Below are positions 1-5,667 of a DNA stretch of 7,129 nucleotides, piece after piece; positions within the stretch are counted from its first letter, which is position 1; each line of letters opens with the position of its first letter. The notes under the pieces are model-generated. The model saw only the letters and a program-made list of their open reading frames with translations. It did not search any database and was not told the DNA's origin. The DNA is from Bacteroidales bacterium. GTDB lineage: Bacteria > Bacteroidota > Bacteroidia > Bacteroidales > F082. The translations under genes and the position numbers were made by a program. The stretch lies in the NCBI GenBank assembly GCA_016281295.1, contig JAEEII010000308.1, positions 1 to 7,129 of the forward strand, given 5' to 3'.

Positions 1-92
1 GGCTTGTACATGGCAACGGCAAGGGTTCCGCCGTTGGCGTATTGCTCGGCTTTGAGATAGACCTTCGTGCCTTTGTAGGTAAAGAGTTTCAT
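1..92 (-). CDS. DUF4313-like small protein, partial (N-terminus only)
   Basis: The ATG is at 92-90 on the minus strand, and the frame stays open to the window edge, so only the first 30 codons are visible. The peptide begins MKLFTYKGTKVYLKAEQYAN and continues GGTLAVAMYK. The opening (short hydrophobic start, F-T-Y-K-G, then E-Q-Y-A-N and an alternating hydrophobic strand) resembles DUF4313-type small proteins, which I know from Bacteroidales conjugative elements and plasmids. Function is unknown. It lies 55 bp downstream of the WYL_2-like gene, in the same direction, with a strong hairpin between them, so it is probably the third gene of a leftward operon. The family call rests on a short N-terminal stretch recognised from memory; the reading frame is better supported than the name. 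Confidence 0.7.
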   Translation of the reverse strand, partial: MKLFTYKGTKVYLKAEQYANGGTLAVAMYK

Positions 93-110
93 CGTTGTAT
101 TTGTTAGAAT

Positions 111-137
111 GGGGGCTATCGCCAGAGGACAGCCCCC
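111..137 (-). terminator. Intercistronic hairpin, possible terminator or attenuator
   Basis: Arms 111-120 (GGGGGCTATC) and 128-137 (GACAGCCCCC) form a 10-bp stem with one G-U wobble and a 7-nt loop. It starts 10 nt after the stop codon of the WYL_2-like gene. No T-run follows on the minus strand (the next bases read ATTCTAAC), so it is not a classical intrinsic terminator. It could trim or stabilise the mRNA or reduce expression of the downstream gene. Confidence 0.6.
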
Positions 138-147
138 GGGGTTGGAC

Positions 148-492
148 TTACGACAGGACCGCAAGGAGATTTTGCCAGCGGAAGGAGCGAGCGGAACCTT
201 TAATGACATCGTGATAGTAGCAGCAACCCCAGGTCTCGGGGCTTTCGCCGGTTCCTTTGAGAGTGGCATTGAGAACCGGCTTGGAAAGCGTACCCATCGC
301 CTCACGGACCTCGCCGTTCTTTTTGAGGTAGATGAAGTGGCAGACCCCGTTTCTCATTTGGCGTTTGGCTTCTTCGATGAGAAGGGCTTTGCTCATTCCC
401 ATCAAGGCAGACCCGGTCTTACGGGTAATGGCATCGATGTGGCGGGCGACGAGGGCGTCGTTGGTGGCGGTGGTGATGATGGTAGTGTTCAT
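148..492 (-). CDS. WYL_2 / DUF2693-like SH3 beta-barrel small protein
   Basis: This is a 114-aa protein, starting MNTTIITTATNDALVARHID. The frame is open up to 561, but the ATG at 492-490 is preferred: the upstream extension would run into the stop of the preceding gene, and family members begin with this Thr-rich stretch. Visible features are a helix around 'TGSALMGMSKALLIEEAKRQ', the strand 'CHFIYLKKNGEVREAMGTL', and the C-terminal 'SARSFRWQNLLAV'. This matches small SH3/Sm-like barrel proteins (WYL_2, formerly DUF2693) common on Bacteroidales mobile elements. Biochemical function is unknown; the fold suggests nucleic-acid or ligand binding, which is inference. It is the middle gene of a leftward set of three, 38 bp after the 58-aa gene. 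Confidence 0.85.
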   Translation of the reverse strand: MNTTIITTATNDALVARHIDAITRKTGSALMGMSKALLIEEAKRQMRNGVCHFIYLKKNGEVREAMGTLSKPVLNATLKGTGESPETWGCCYYHDVIKGSARSFRWQNLLAVLS

Positions 493-530
493 GGTGAAAA
501 GGGAGTAAAGGTTAAACAATCGAATTTCTG

Positions 531-707
531 TTAGCGGAATCCACCTTTGGGGAGATTCCAACCATTTAATTGGTACATATAGGTAAGGGCGTCATAACGA
601 CCAAAGGGGCGACCTGAAAAACCTTTGACTTTCGTGCCCGTTGCCTTTTCGTAGACAGCCCAGCCACTCGGGGCGAGGCAAACTTGGTATTTGTTATTTG
701 TTGTCAT
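531..707 (-). CDS. Unrecognised 58-aa protein, first gene of leftward operon
   Basis: ATG at 707-705 and TAA at 533-531 give 58 aa, starting MTTNNKYQVCLAPSGWAVYE and ending NLPKGGFR. I do not recognise a family. The protein is rich in Gly and aromatic residues, with alternating polar and hydrophobic strands ('YQVCLAPSGWAVYE') that suggest a small beta-rich fold, followed by 'FGRYDALTYMYQLNGW', which looks helical. There is no signal peptide or membrane segment. Support for it being real: it fills the gap between a good promoter (736-767) and the WYL_2-like gene, shares their strand, and the expected initiation region gives a 5' leader of about 20 nt. It is shorter than common ORF-calling thresholds and may be missing from automated annotation. 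Confidence 0.7.
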   Translation of the reverse strand: MTTNNKYQVCLAPSGWAVYEKATGTKVKGFSGRPFGRYDALTYMYQLNGWNLPKGGFR

Positions 708-735
708 ATTAAGTTGGTTCTTTATTTCTTCGATA

Positions 736-767
736 CAAAGTTAAGAATAATCTAAATATAATCCAAG
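736..767 (-). promoter_or_regulatory. Bacteroides-type promoter for the leftward small-gene operon
   Basis: On the minus strand, 743-736 reads TAACTTTG, a perfect TAnnTTTG -7 box. Nineteen nucleotides upstream lies TTGG (766-763, in the context CTTGG), an acceptable match to the -33 TTTG/TTG element. Initiation is expected near 728-732, about 20-25 nt before the ATG at 707. It sits back to back with the rightward promoter at 816-846. Confidence 0.7.
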
Positions 768-815
768 AAAAAAGCAGGGAAAATGAAGAAAAAAGTTAAT
801 TTTATTGGCGATTTC

Positions 816-846
816 TTTGATAAGGACTTAATTATGCCTACTTTTG
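816..846 (+). promoter_or_regulatory. Bacteroides-type promoter for the xre-mcrBC operon
   Basis: TTTG at 816-819, a 19-nt spacer, then TACTTTTG at 839-846 match both consensus elements (TTTG and TAnnTTTG) exactly. The transcript should begin around 850-855, giving a leader of about 15 nt before the regulator ATG at 868. No other strong promoter is apparent before mcrB, so this probably drives the whole four-gene operon. Binding of the encoded XRE protein here is likely but I could not identify a convincing operator palindrome. Confidence 0.8.
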
Positions 847-867
847 TGGAAATGGCAAGATTGAGTT

Positions 868-1182
868 ATGACTAAATTACGAGTAAAGGAACTCTGCAAG
901 GAGAAGGGGCTAACACTTGCCGTCCTTGCGGAACAGATGGGCGTCTCTGCCTCGGCGGTGACTCAGTACCTAAAATCCGATAATATATCCTCGGCTACGT
1001 TAGTTAAGTTTGCAGAGGTTTTGGGGGTTAAGCTTGATGACCTGGTAATACGGGAAGGCTGCAACATCAATGGTTTTGTTGATGTAGATGGGCAGCTATT
1101 TCGTATTAACAAGAAGGAGGATGTTGATAACCTTCTTGAGTTTATCAAACAGAAAGAGAACGACCGGAACAACATGAGATAG
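868..1182 (+). CDS. XRE-family helix-turn-helix regulator, likely controller of the McrBC operon
   Basis: A 104-aa protein with a Cro/C1-type HTH at about residues 4-60. The recognition core 'LAEQMGVSASAVTQYLKSDN' (about 20-39) has the typical L-A-x-x-x-G-V-S-x-x-x-V pattern, followed by 'TLVKFAEVLGVKLDDLV'. A short tail (about 68-104) holds a small beta segment, 'NGFVDVDGQLFRINK', and a charged helix 'KEDVDNLLEFIKQKENDR', possibly for dimerisation. It lies 13 bp before mcrB and about 20 nt after a strong promoter, so it is the first gene of the operon. Small XRE proteins in this position often control restriction genes by binding their own promoter; that role is inferred here. The ATG lacks a clear ribosome-binding site, which is normal for Bacteroidetes. 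Fold and position are clear; the DNA target is unknown. Confidence 0.92.
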   Translation: MTKLRVKELCKEKGLTLAVLAEQMGVSASAVTQYLKSDNISSATLVKFAEVLGVKLDDLVIREGCNINGFVDVDGQLFRINKKEDVDNLLEFIKQKENDRNNMR

Positions 1183-1195
1183 ACACGAACACAAT

Positions 1196-3649
1196 ATGGA
1201 ACAGAGTAATCTTATTTCAACTGACATGGCTGCTAATACCGCTGACCAGAGATACAAGTTGTATCATGGTTTTCAAGAGGCGTTTCCTTTAGAAACTCTT
1301 GACCAGATGCCTCTTGAGAAGTACACGAATCTAAATCGAAACGATTCGTTCTGTTACTGGGTAGAGATTAGAACAATCAGCCTTGGCTCAATTGGGGGTG
1401 GCTCATCGTACAAGTTTGGGATTTACAAATACGAGAGGAAACCTAATGATACGAGGATAACAAGTGATGATGAATACGCTTGGTACAAGAGGTTAAAAGC
1501 AGCTGACCGTCATGAAGCATACAAGAAAACGTTAAATAGTGTGATAACTATCGCACAAGCCGCTGCCAAGGGTGATTTTGACGCAATCGATAAAAACAAG
1601 GAACTGGGAGACGCCTATAAATGGAAGATAGCCTTTTTATACTCGCAGATGTCAATTGTGCCTATCTACAAGCGTGAAATGCTTGAAACGATTTCGACGG
1701 CTCTTGGACTCGAGAATGCCCAAAAGGTATCCACACCAAAGATTCAAGCGTTCTTGATGAGCAAGCAAGGAGACAGAGATTTTTACTCGTATTATGATTT
1801 CTTATTATCTCTACTACCCAAGAAAGAGAAAAACATGCCCTCAAAAGACAGTGTAACATACTGGATTTATGCTCCCGGTGAGAATGCTAAGAAGTGGGAT
1901 GAGTTCTACAAAGAGGGTGTAATGGGTATTGGCTGGGAAGAACTTGGAGACCTGAGTCAGTACAAAGACGAGGATGAGATTGCATCTGCCGTTGAAGAAA
2001 CCTACGGTGAGGACCAGAGCCACAAGAATGTTAAGTGTGCACTCACTGATTTCTTATTGAAGATGCAGGTCGGAGACGTCATTATTGTTAAGCAAGGACG
2101 TCGAAAACTGTTAGGAGAGGGCGTAGTCACGTCCGGTTACTATTATGACGAAACTAAAGAAGAGTATTGTAGTCGTCGGAAAGTCAACTGGACACATCGT
2201 GGGGAATGGACGGTTGACCATGATTTGGTCATGAAAACCCTGACAGATATATCGCAGTATAGTGGTTATCCCCAGAAACTTGAAAAGTTTATGGGGCTTG
2301 ATAGCAAAGCTAAGAGAGCTTATTTCTGGCTTAATGCCAATCCCGCAATCTGGGATGTTGATGAATATGGTCTTGGTGATGAACAAACTTATACTGCATA
2401 TACTGAGGATGGTCACAAACGCATGGTCTTTAGTTGTTTCGAAACCGTGAAAGCTGGAGACCTTGGCATCTGTTATGCGTCTTCTCCGGTGTCCCTTACG
2501 AAGGCTATTCTTGAGTTCACTCAAGGACTTCATAAAGACGAGGATGGACGTTTAGTCATTAGCTTTAAATTATCAGAACGGCTTCCCAAGGGTCTTTCAC
2601 GTAACGACCTTAAGCAATATGACGAGCTATCGAATATGTCCGTCATAAAGGGAAATAATCAGGGCTCGTTATTTAGCATCACAGAGGAAGAATTCAATAC
2701 TGTAGCAAAGCTTTCTGGATGCGAGAATCCGGTTCCCACTCCAAAAGTACCGGTGAAGATTAAGGACGAGGCAAAAGCTGAGGGTGCTGTGGTTAAATAC
2801 ACAGATGCCGATTTCTTGTCTGAGGTGTTTATTCCTCAATCGGCTTTGACGTCCATTAAGCACTTGCTTAAGCGGAAGAAGAACATTATTCTACAAGGTG
2901 CACCTGGTGTTGGTAAAACCTTCTGTGCAAAGCGTCTGTGTTATGCGATGATGGGTGAGAAAGACAAAAAACGAATCGCATTTGTTCAGTTCCACCAGAA
3001 TTATTCTTACGAAGACTTTATCATGGGATATAAGCCTTCTGAGAGTTCCTTTAGACTCCGGGAAGGTATTTTCTATACCTTCTGCAAAGAAGCCCAGAAA
3101 GACCCCGAGAGAGACTATTTCTTTATCATCGATGAAATCAACCGTGGCAATCTAAGTAAGGTGTTTGGCGAGCTTCTCATGTTAATCGAGAAAGACTACC
3201 GGAATGAGAGTGCGACGTTGGTATATACCGGTGAGGAATTCAGCGTTCCTGCCAACCTGTATCTCATTGGTTTGATGAATACTGCGGATAGAAGCCTGGC
3301 AATGATTGATTACGCTCTTCGTCGTAGGTTTAGTTTTGTTGAGATGGTTCCTTGTTTTGAGACAAAGAGCTTCAAGGACTATCAGGAGAGCCTTGCCAGT
3401 GATAAACTTAACGCACTTATTGAGGTTGTTAAAAGTCTCAATAAAGCCATCTGCAAGGACGATTCTCTTGGCAGAGGATTCGAAATCGGGCATAGCTATT
3501 TCTGTAATTTGACACCGGAAACGTGTACCGATGTTTTGCTAAAAGAAATCGTCAACTATGACATCATTCCGACTTTGCAAGAATACTGGTTTGATAATGA
3601 GCAGAAGGTCGATGACTGGAGGAAAACTCTGAAAGCCGTGTTTGAATGA
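1196..3649 (+). CDS. mcrB: McrB-type AAA+ GTPase with tandem PUA/EVE-like reader domains (type IV restriction)
   Basis: An 817-aa motor and DNA-recognition subunit of a modification-dependent restriction system. The C-terminal AAA+ module (about 545-817) has Walker A GAPGVGKT (568-575), Walker B with the acidic pair D646-E647 in 'IIDEINRGN', the McrB signature MNTADRS (694-700), linked in the family to GTP use, and an Arg cluster R709-R711 in 'ALRRRFSF', the likely Arg finger. The reader half is long: residues 1-210 form a domain I do not recognise, about 219-345 looks PUA/EVE-like ('YWIYAPGENAKKW', 'GVMGIGWEELGDL', 'MQVGDVIIVKQG'), and about 374-505 looks like a second EVE domain ('FWLNANPAIWDVDEYG', 'VKAGDLGICYAS', 'NMSVIKGNNQGSL'). 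E. coli McrB is much shorter, with an unrelated N-terminus. EVE domains bind modified cytosines, so a modified-base target is probable. The stop overlaps the mcrC start by 4 bp (ATGA). Confidence 0.95.
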   Translation: MEQSNLISTDMAANTADQRYKLYHGFQEAFPLETLDQMPLEKYTNLNRNDSFCYWVEIRTISLGSIGGGSSYKFGIYKYERKPNDTRITSDDEYAWYKRLKAADRHEAYKKTLNSVITIAQAAAKGDFDAIDKNKELGDAYKWKIAFLYSQMSIVPIYKREMLETISTALGLENAQKVSTPKIQAFLMSKQGDRDFYSYYDFLLSLLPKKEKNMPSKDSVTYWIYAPGENAKKWDEFYKEGVMGIGWEELGDLSQYKDEDEIASAVEETYGEDQSHKNVKCALTDFLLKMQVGDVIIVKQGRRKLLGEGVVTSGYYYDETKEEYCSRRKVNWTHRGEWTVDHDLVMKTLTDISQYSGYPQKLEKFMGLDSKAKRAYFWLNANPAIWDVDEYGLGDEQTYTAYTEDGHKRMVFSCFETVKAGDLGICYASSPVSLTKAILEFTQGLHKDEDGRLVISFKLSERLPKGLSRNDLKQYDELSNMSVIKGNNQGSLFSITEEEFNTVAKLSGCENPVPTPKVPVKIKDEAKAEGAVVKYTDADFLSEVFIPQSALTSIKHLLKRKKNIILQGAPGVGKTFCAKRLCYAMMGEKDKKRIAFVQFHQNYSYEDFIMGYKPSESSFRLREGIFYTFCKEAQKDPERDYFFIIDEINRGNLSKVFGELLMLIEKDYRNESATLVYTGEEFSVPANLYLIGLMNTADRSLAMIDYALRRRFSFVEMVPCFETKSFKDYQESLASDKLNALIEVVKSLNKAICKDDSLGRGFEIGHSYFCNLTPETCTDVLLKEIVNYDIIPTLQEYWFDNEQKVDDWRKTLKAVFE

Positions 3650-4743
3650 CCACGGACAAGGGTATACTGATTAGAAATGTCTATTACATGTTAGCCTATG
3701 CATTTCAAGTGCTTAGGCAAAACAACTATGAGGACATCTCTAAAGAGAACTTTACCCGGATTCAAGACTTATTTGCGGAAATCTTGTATCGTGGCATTTC
3801 AAGCCAGATTAAACAGGGGCTATATAAGGAGTATATCGTTCGGCATGAGTCCTTAACTCGCCTCAAAGGTAAGCTTGACATAAACGCAACAATCCGGAAT
3901 CGCATTCAGCATCGTCAAGAAATCGCTTGTGAATACGACGACCTTTCCGTCAATAACATTTTCAATCAGATTCTGAAAACGACAGCACTCATCCTTGTCC
4001 GGGAGAAATCTGTCGAAAAAAGCCGACGTGCTGCTTTAAAGACCTTGATGCCTTTCCTTGATGGTATCGATACAATTGACCCCACATCGATTCATTGGGG
4101 TCTATTGAACTTTCAACGGAACAACCGGTCTTATCAGATGCTGATGAACGTTTGTTACTTTGTCTTGGACGGAATGCTGCTTACAACAGAATCCGGCGAG
4201 TATCGAATGGCGACGTTCTCCGACGAACACTTGAATAAACTGTTCGAACATTTCGTCCTGGAATACTACCGGAAAGAATATGCCGGACGGCTTACTGCCA
4301 ACGCTTCTGTTGTTGAGTGGGCTTTTGACAACAAAGATAGTTCAAAGGGGCTATTGTTTATGCCAAAAATGCAGTCGGACATCATGCTGAAACAGGGAGA
4401 CCAGACCCTAATCATCGACACCAAGTATTACGGGAAGGTTCTACAAACGCAGTACGATAAAACAACTGTTCACAATGCCAATCTTTACCAGATTATGGCG
4501 TATGTCAATAACGAGGACAAGCTGAACACGGGCAAAGTATCAGGAATGCTCTTATATGCTAAGACCCAAGAAGAAGTCAGTCCGGACATGGACTTCGTTA
4601 TCAAGGGCAATCGTTTTATGGTTAAGACATTGGACTTAAATCTTGAATTTGCACTGATTCGGAAACAGTTAGATGGCGTTGCGGAAAGTGTTTTTCCGAA
4701 GATAAACGTCCTGAAGGTCGATGCTGGTGATAAGCAAGATTAG
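3646..4743 (+). CDS. mcrC: McrC-type PD-(D/E)xK endonuclease subunit
   Basis: A 365-aa nuclease partner of McrB. The N-terminal part (1 to about 190) starts 'GILIRNVYYMLAYAF' and contains 'RLKGKLDINATIRNR', typical of McrC proteins, where it contacts the McrB ring and stimulates its GTPase. The C-terminal nuclease domain (about 195-345) has E201 in 'LFEHFVLEYY', D245 in 'MPKMQSDIML', then after 12 residues D258-T259-K260 in 'LIIDTKYYGK', the PD-(D/E)xK catalytic set with the spacing seen in E. coli McrC. 'NLYQIMAYV' (279-287) follows as the conserved Q-bearing helix. All expected catalytic residues are present and the length is normal, so the system looks intact. The start codon overlaps the mcrB stop (ATGA), indicating translational coupling; only 2 nt separate its stop from the next ORF. 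Confidence 0.95.
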   Translation: MTTDKGILIRNVYYMLAYAFQVLRQNNYEDISKENFTRIQDLFAEILYRGISSQIKQGLYKEYIVRHESLTRLKGKLDINATIRNRIQHRQEIACEYDDLSVNNIFNQILKTTALILVREKSVEKSRRAALKTLMPFLDGIDTIDPTSIHWGLLNFQRNNRSYQMLMNVCYFVLDGMLLTTESGEYRMATFSDEHLNKLFEHFVLEYYRKEYAGRLTANASVVEWAFDNKDSSKGLLFMPKMQSDIMLKQGDQTLIIDTKYYGKVLQTQYDKTTVHNANLYQIMAYVNNEDKLNTGKVSGMLLYAKTQEEVSPDMDFVIKGNRFMVKTLDLNLEFALIRKQLDGVAESVFPKINVLKVDAGDKQD

Positions 4744-4745
4744 AT

Positions 4746-4907
4746 ATGTATAGCGAAGAAGAGATTAAACGTTACACGAAGGTTCTTGCCCGGCTTGGTG
4801 TAACGAAAGAAGACGAAGTGAAGGCTGTCCTTGATTACATTGACTTTGCAGTGTGCACTGCCATCAAGGAACTCAAGCTGAAGAATAACGACGGCTCCTT
4901 GGATTGA
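4746..4907 (+). CDS. Unrecognised 53-aa protein, fourth gene of the mcrBC operon
   Basis: ATG at 4746 and TGA at 4905-4907 give 53 aa, starting MYSEEEIKRYTKVLARLGVT and ending KLKNNDGSLD. The ATG lies 2 nt after the mcrC stop, so it is probably translated by coupling. It is predicted to be mostly two helices: 'EEEIKRYTKVLARLG', then a T-K-E-D turn, then 'EVKAVLDYIDFAVCTAIKELK', which is amphipathic with a single Cys. There is no signal peptide, transmembrane span or catalytic motif. Its last codons form part of the hairpin at 4890-4919. It resembles very small 'YSEEEI..Y...L..LGIT' ORFs that I associate with Bacteroidales genomes, but I cannot name a family. A modulator of McrBC or a structural accessory is possible, as is a passenger gene. 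Position and frame argue that it is real. Confidence 0.7.
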   Translation: MYSEEEIKRYTKVLARLGVTKEDEVKAVLDYIDFAVCTAIKELKLKNNDGSLD

Positions 4908-4919
4908 CCAGGAGCCGTC
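4890..4919. terminator. Hairpin between convergent mcrBC operon and NUMOD3-like gene
   Basis: Arms 4890-4899 (GACGGCTCCT) and 4910-4919 (AGGAGCCGTC) are a perfect 10-bp inverted repeat, extendable by two G-C pairs past a bulged T, leaving a 5-nt loop. It overlaps the stop of the 53-aa ORF and ends 7 nt before the stop of the opposite-strand gene, so it is placed to end both transcripts. The T-run after it is poor on both strands, so efficiency is uncertain. Confidence 0.7.
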
Positions 4920-4926
4920 TCCGGTT

Positions 4927-5160
4927 CTACAAAACGATGTCTGTCATTCCGGTAACACCATTGTCGTTCTTCTGTGCATCATCTGGGAAATTGTCATCGT
5001 TGCCCCAGTATTGGACCATGCCTGCACTGATTGCCTGTCTCCAGCTTTCATCCTTTGGTCGTCCTCGTAATGATTGGCTTATGAGTTCTTTCGTCTCCTC
5101 AGAGGGGTGGCGGGAGGTGCGTTTGTACTGCGTTCCTTGAGTGTTTTGATTGTTTTCCAT
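4927..5160 (-). CDS. Small NUMOD3-like putative DNA-binding protein
   Basis: A 77-aa protein, ATG at 5160-5158, TAG at 4929-4927. The core 'HPSEETKELISQSLRGRP' (18-35) followed by 'KDESWRQAISAGMVQYW' (36-52) reads as two copies of the 'S-E-E-T-(K/R)-x-x-I-S-x-x-x-x-G' pattern of NUMOD3, a DNA-binding helix module best known from homing endonucleases. Here it stands alone with no GIY-YIG or HNH nuclease domain, within a polar N-terminus and an acidic tail ('GNDDNFPDDAQKND'). Similar stand-alone small proteins occur in Bacteroidales, but no role is established that I know of. It converges on the mcrBC operon and lies between it and the structured non-coding segment, so it could bind that segment or act in element maintenance; this is inference. 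No good promoter was found upstream. Confidence 0.7.
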   Translation of the reverse strand: MENNQNTQGTQYKRTSRHPSEETKELISQSLRGRPKDESWRQAISAGMVQYWGNDDNFPDDAQKNDNGVTGMTDIVL

Positions 5161-5218
5161 TGCATTAAGTGTTTCTTAACGATAAATAGGTAAAGAAGCC
5201 ACAAAAAACGTAGAAAGT

Positions 5219-5449
5219 ATAGTAGGTTGATGTTTTTTTGTTTCTGGTGTGGCGACGACTATCGGAAGCAACAGATGTACTGGCTTACTAAGCCTACTAT
5301 GCGCACAGGAATGAGGGCGTTTACGTGAAAGACTGCCACCCCATACCCCGGCTCCGGTGCCGGTGCCGAAAAACGTGTGTAGGGGAGACCCTTATCACAC
5401 GAGAAACAGGCGAATTACCGGTAATTTCAATATCGAAAAAACATCGATA
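5219..5449. other. Structured non-coding segment, candidate oriT, recombination site or structured RNA
   Basis: In order: ATAGTAGG (5219-5226) with its complement CCTACTAT (5293-5300); a short hairpin GGCTT-ACT-AAGCC (5282-5294); a GC-rich hairpin CCGGC-TCCGGT-GCCGG (5348-5363) followed by a CGGTGC direct repeat; a compound hairpin with outer arms CGTGTG (5374-5379) and CACACG (5396-5401) and an inner AGGG-GAGA-CCCT; a perfect 14-bp palindrome (5413-5426); and TATCGA/TCGATA arms around a 7-nt loop (5431-5449). Five or more such elements in about 230 bp is dense. Clusters like this are typical of transfer origins, recombinase-binding regions and structured RNAs; the sequence does not decide among them, and no relaxase gene lies in the window. 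Confidence 0.5.
5413..5426. repeat. Perfect 14-bp palindrome AATTACCGGTAATT
   Basis: The sequence equals its own reverse complement over 14 bases with no spacer. A perfect palindrome of this kind suits a dimeric DNA-binding protein better than an RNA hairpin, since it has no loop. It sits between two hairpins in the structured segment. Candidate ligands encoded nearby are the XRE regulator and the NUMOD3-like protein; neither link is shown by sequence. Confidence 0.75.
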
Positions 5450-5570
5450 GAAGGCCGTAGAGTGAGGAAAAAGTTCGGTTTTAGTGGTTTATTTTTACTT
5501 TGGTTTTCCTATGAGAACCTGATAGATAGGGTTGGGTTTGGGACGGCTTCTCTCTCCTCCCTCTTAGGAA

Positions 5571-5614
5571 AAAAGGAAAGGTGCGATTCTGGTTGGAATC
5601 GCTCCTTTCCTTTT
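5571..5614 (-). terminator. Strong intrinsic terminator for the integrase gene
   Basis: Arms 5571-5589 and 5596-5614 form an 18-bp stem (11 bp plus 7 bp) broken by one T-T mismatch (5582/5603), with a 6-nt loop TGGTTG. On the minus strand it is followed by a run of six T (complement of A5569-5574), the classical form, 42 nt past the integrase stop. The + strand also ends in TTTT, so it may act both ways. Confidence 0.85.
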
Positions 5615-5621
5615 GGTTATT

Positions 5622-5667
5622 ATATGGGGGGAATTTCACCCCATATGGAGGGGGATTATTCCCCCTC
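5622..5667. repeat. Two tandem G-run/C-run hairpins around the integrase stop codon
   Basis: Hairpin 1: ATATGGGG (5622-5629) with CCCCATAT (5639-5646), 9-nt loop. Hairpin 2: GAGGGGGA (5648-5655) with TCCCCCTC (5660-5667), 4-nt loop TTAT containing most of the integrase stop codon (5656-5658). The two units are imperfect tandem copies (ATATGG, G-run, ATT, C-run) about 22 bp apart, suggesting a local duplication. They may shield the 3' end of the integrase mRNA or be protein-binding sites. Confidence 0.65.

Larger units (their letters stand above)
5161..5655. other. About 495 bp without a credible gene; rich in hairpins and palindromes
   Basis: No open frame here looks protein-like. The left part (5161-5230) should carry the promoter of the NUMOD3-like gene, though no consensus match was found. 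The centre (5219-5449) is packed with inverted repeats and one GC-rich patch. The stretch 5450-5568 shows only pyrimidine- and T-rich sequence with no clear signal. The right part (5571-5655) holds a long terminator and the hairpins behind the integrase stop. These elements are listed separately. Confidence 0.7.

Noticed and set aside
109..534. Open frame of 141 codons on the + strand
   Set aside because: It is the antisense shadow of the WYL_2-like gene, whose protein is recognisable on the other strand.
2111..2533. Open frame of 140 codons on the minus strand inside mcrB
   Set aside because: It is antisense to the conserved reader domains of McrB and has low-complexity hydrophobic runs with no family features.
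4904..5140. Open frame of 78 codons on the + strand
   Set aside because: It is antisense to the NUMOD3-like gene, which has the coherent motif. This frame begins within the hairpin after the 53-aa ORF.
5161..5230. Possible promoter for the NUMOD3-like gene (minus-strand TACGTTTT and TATACTTTC)
   Set aside because: Neither matches TAnnTTTG properly, and no -33 element lies at the right distance.
5230..5328. Short + strand frame of 32 codons within the structured segment
   Set aside because: It overlaps several inverted repeats and has no promoter or recognisable motif, so a coding call is not supported.
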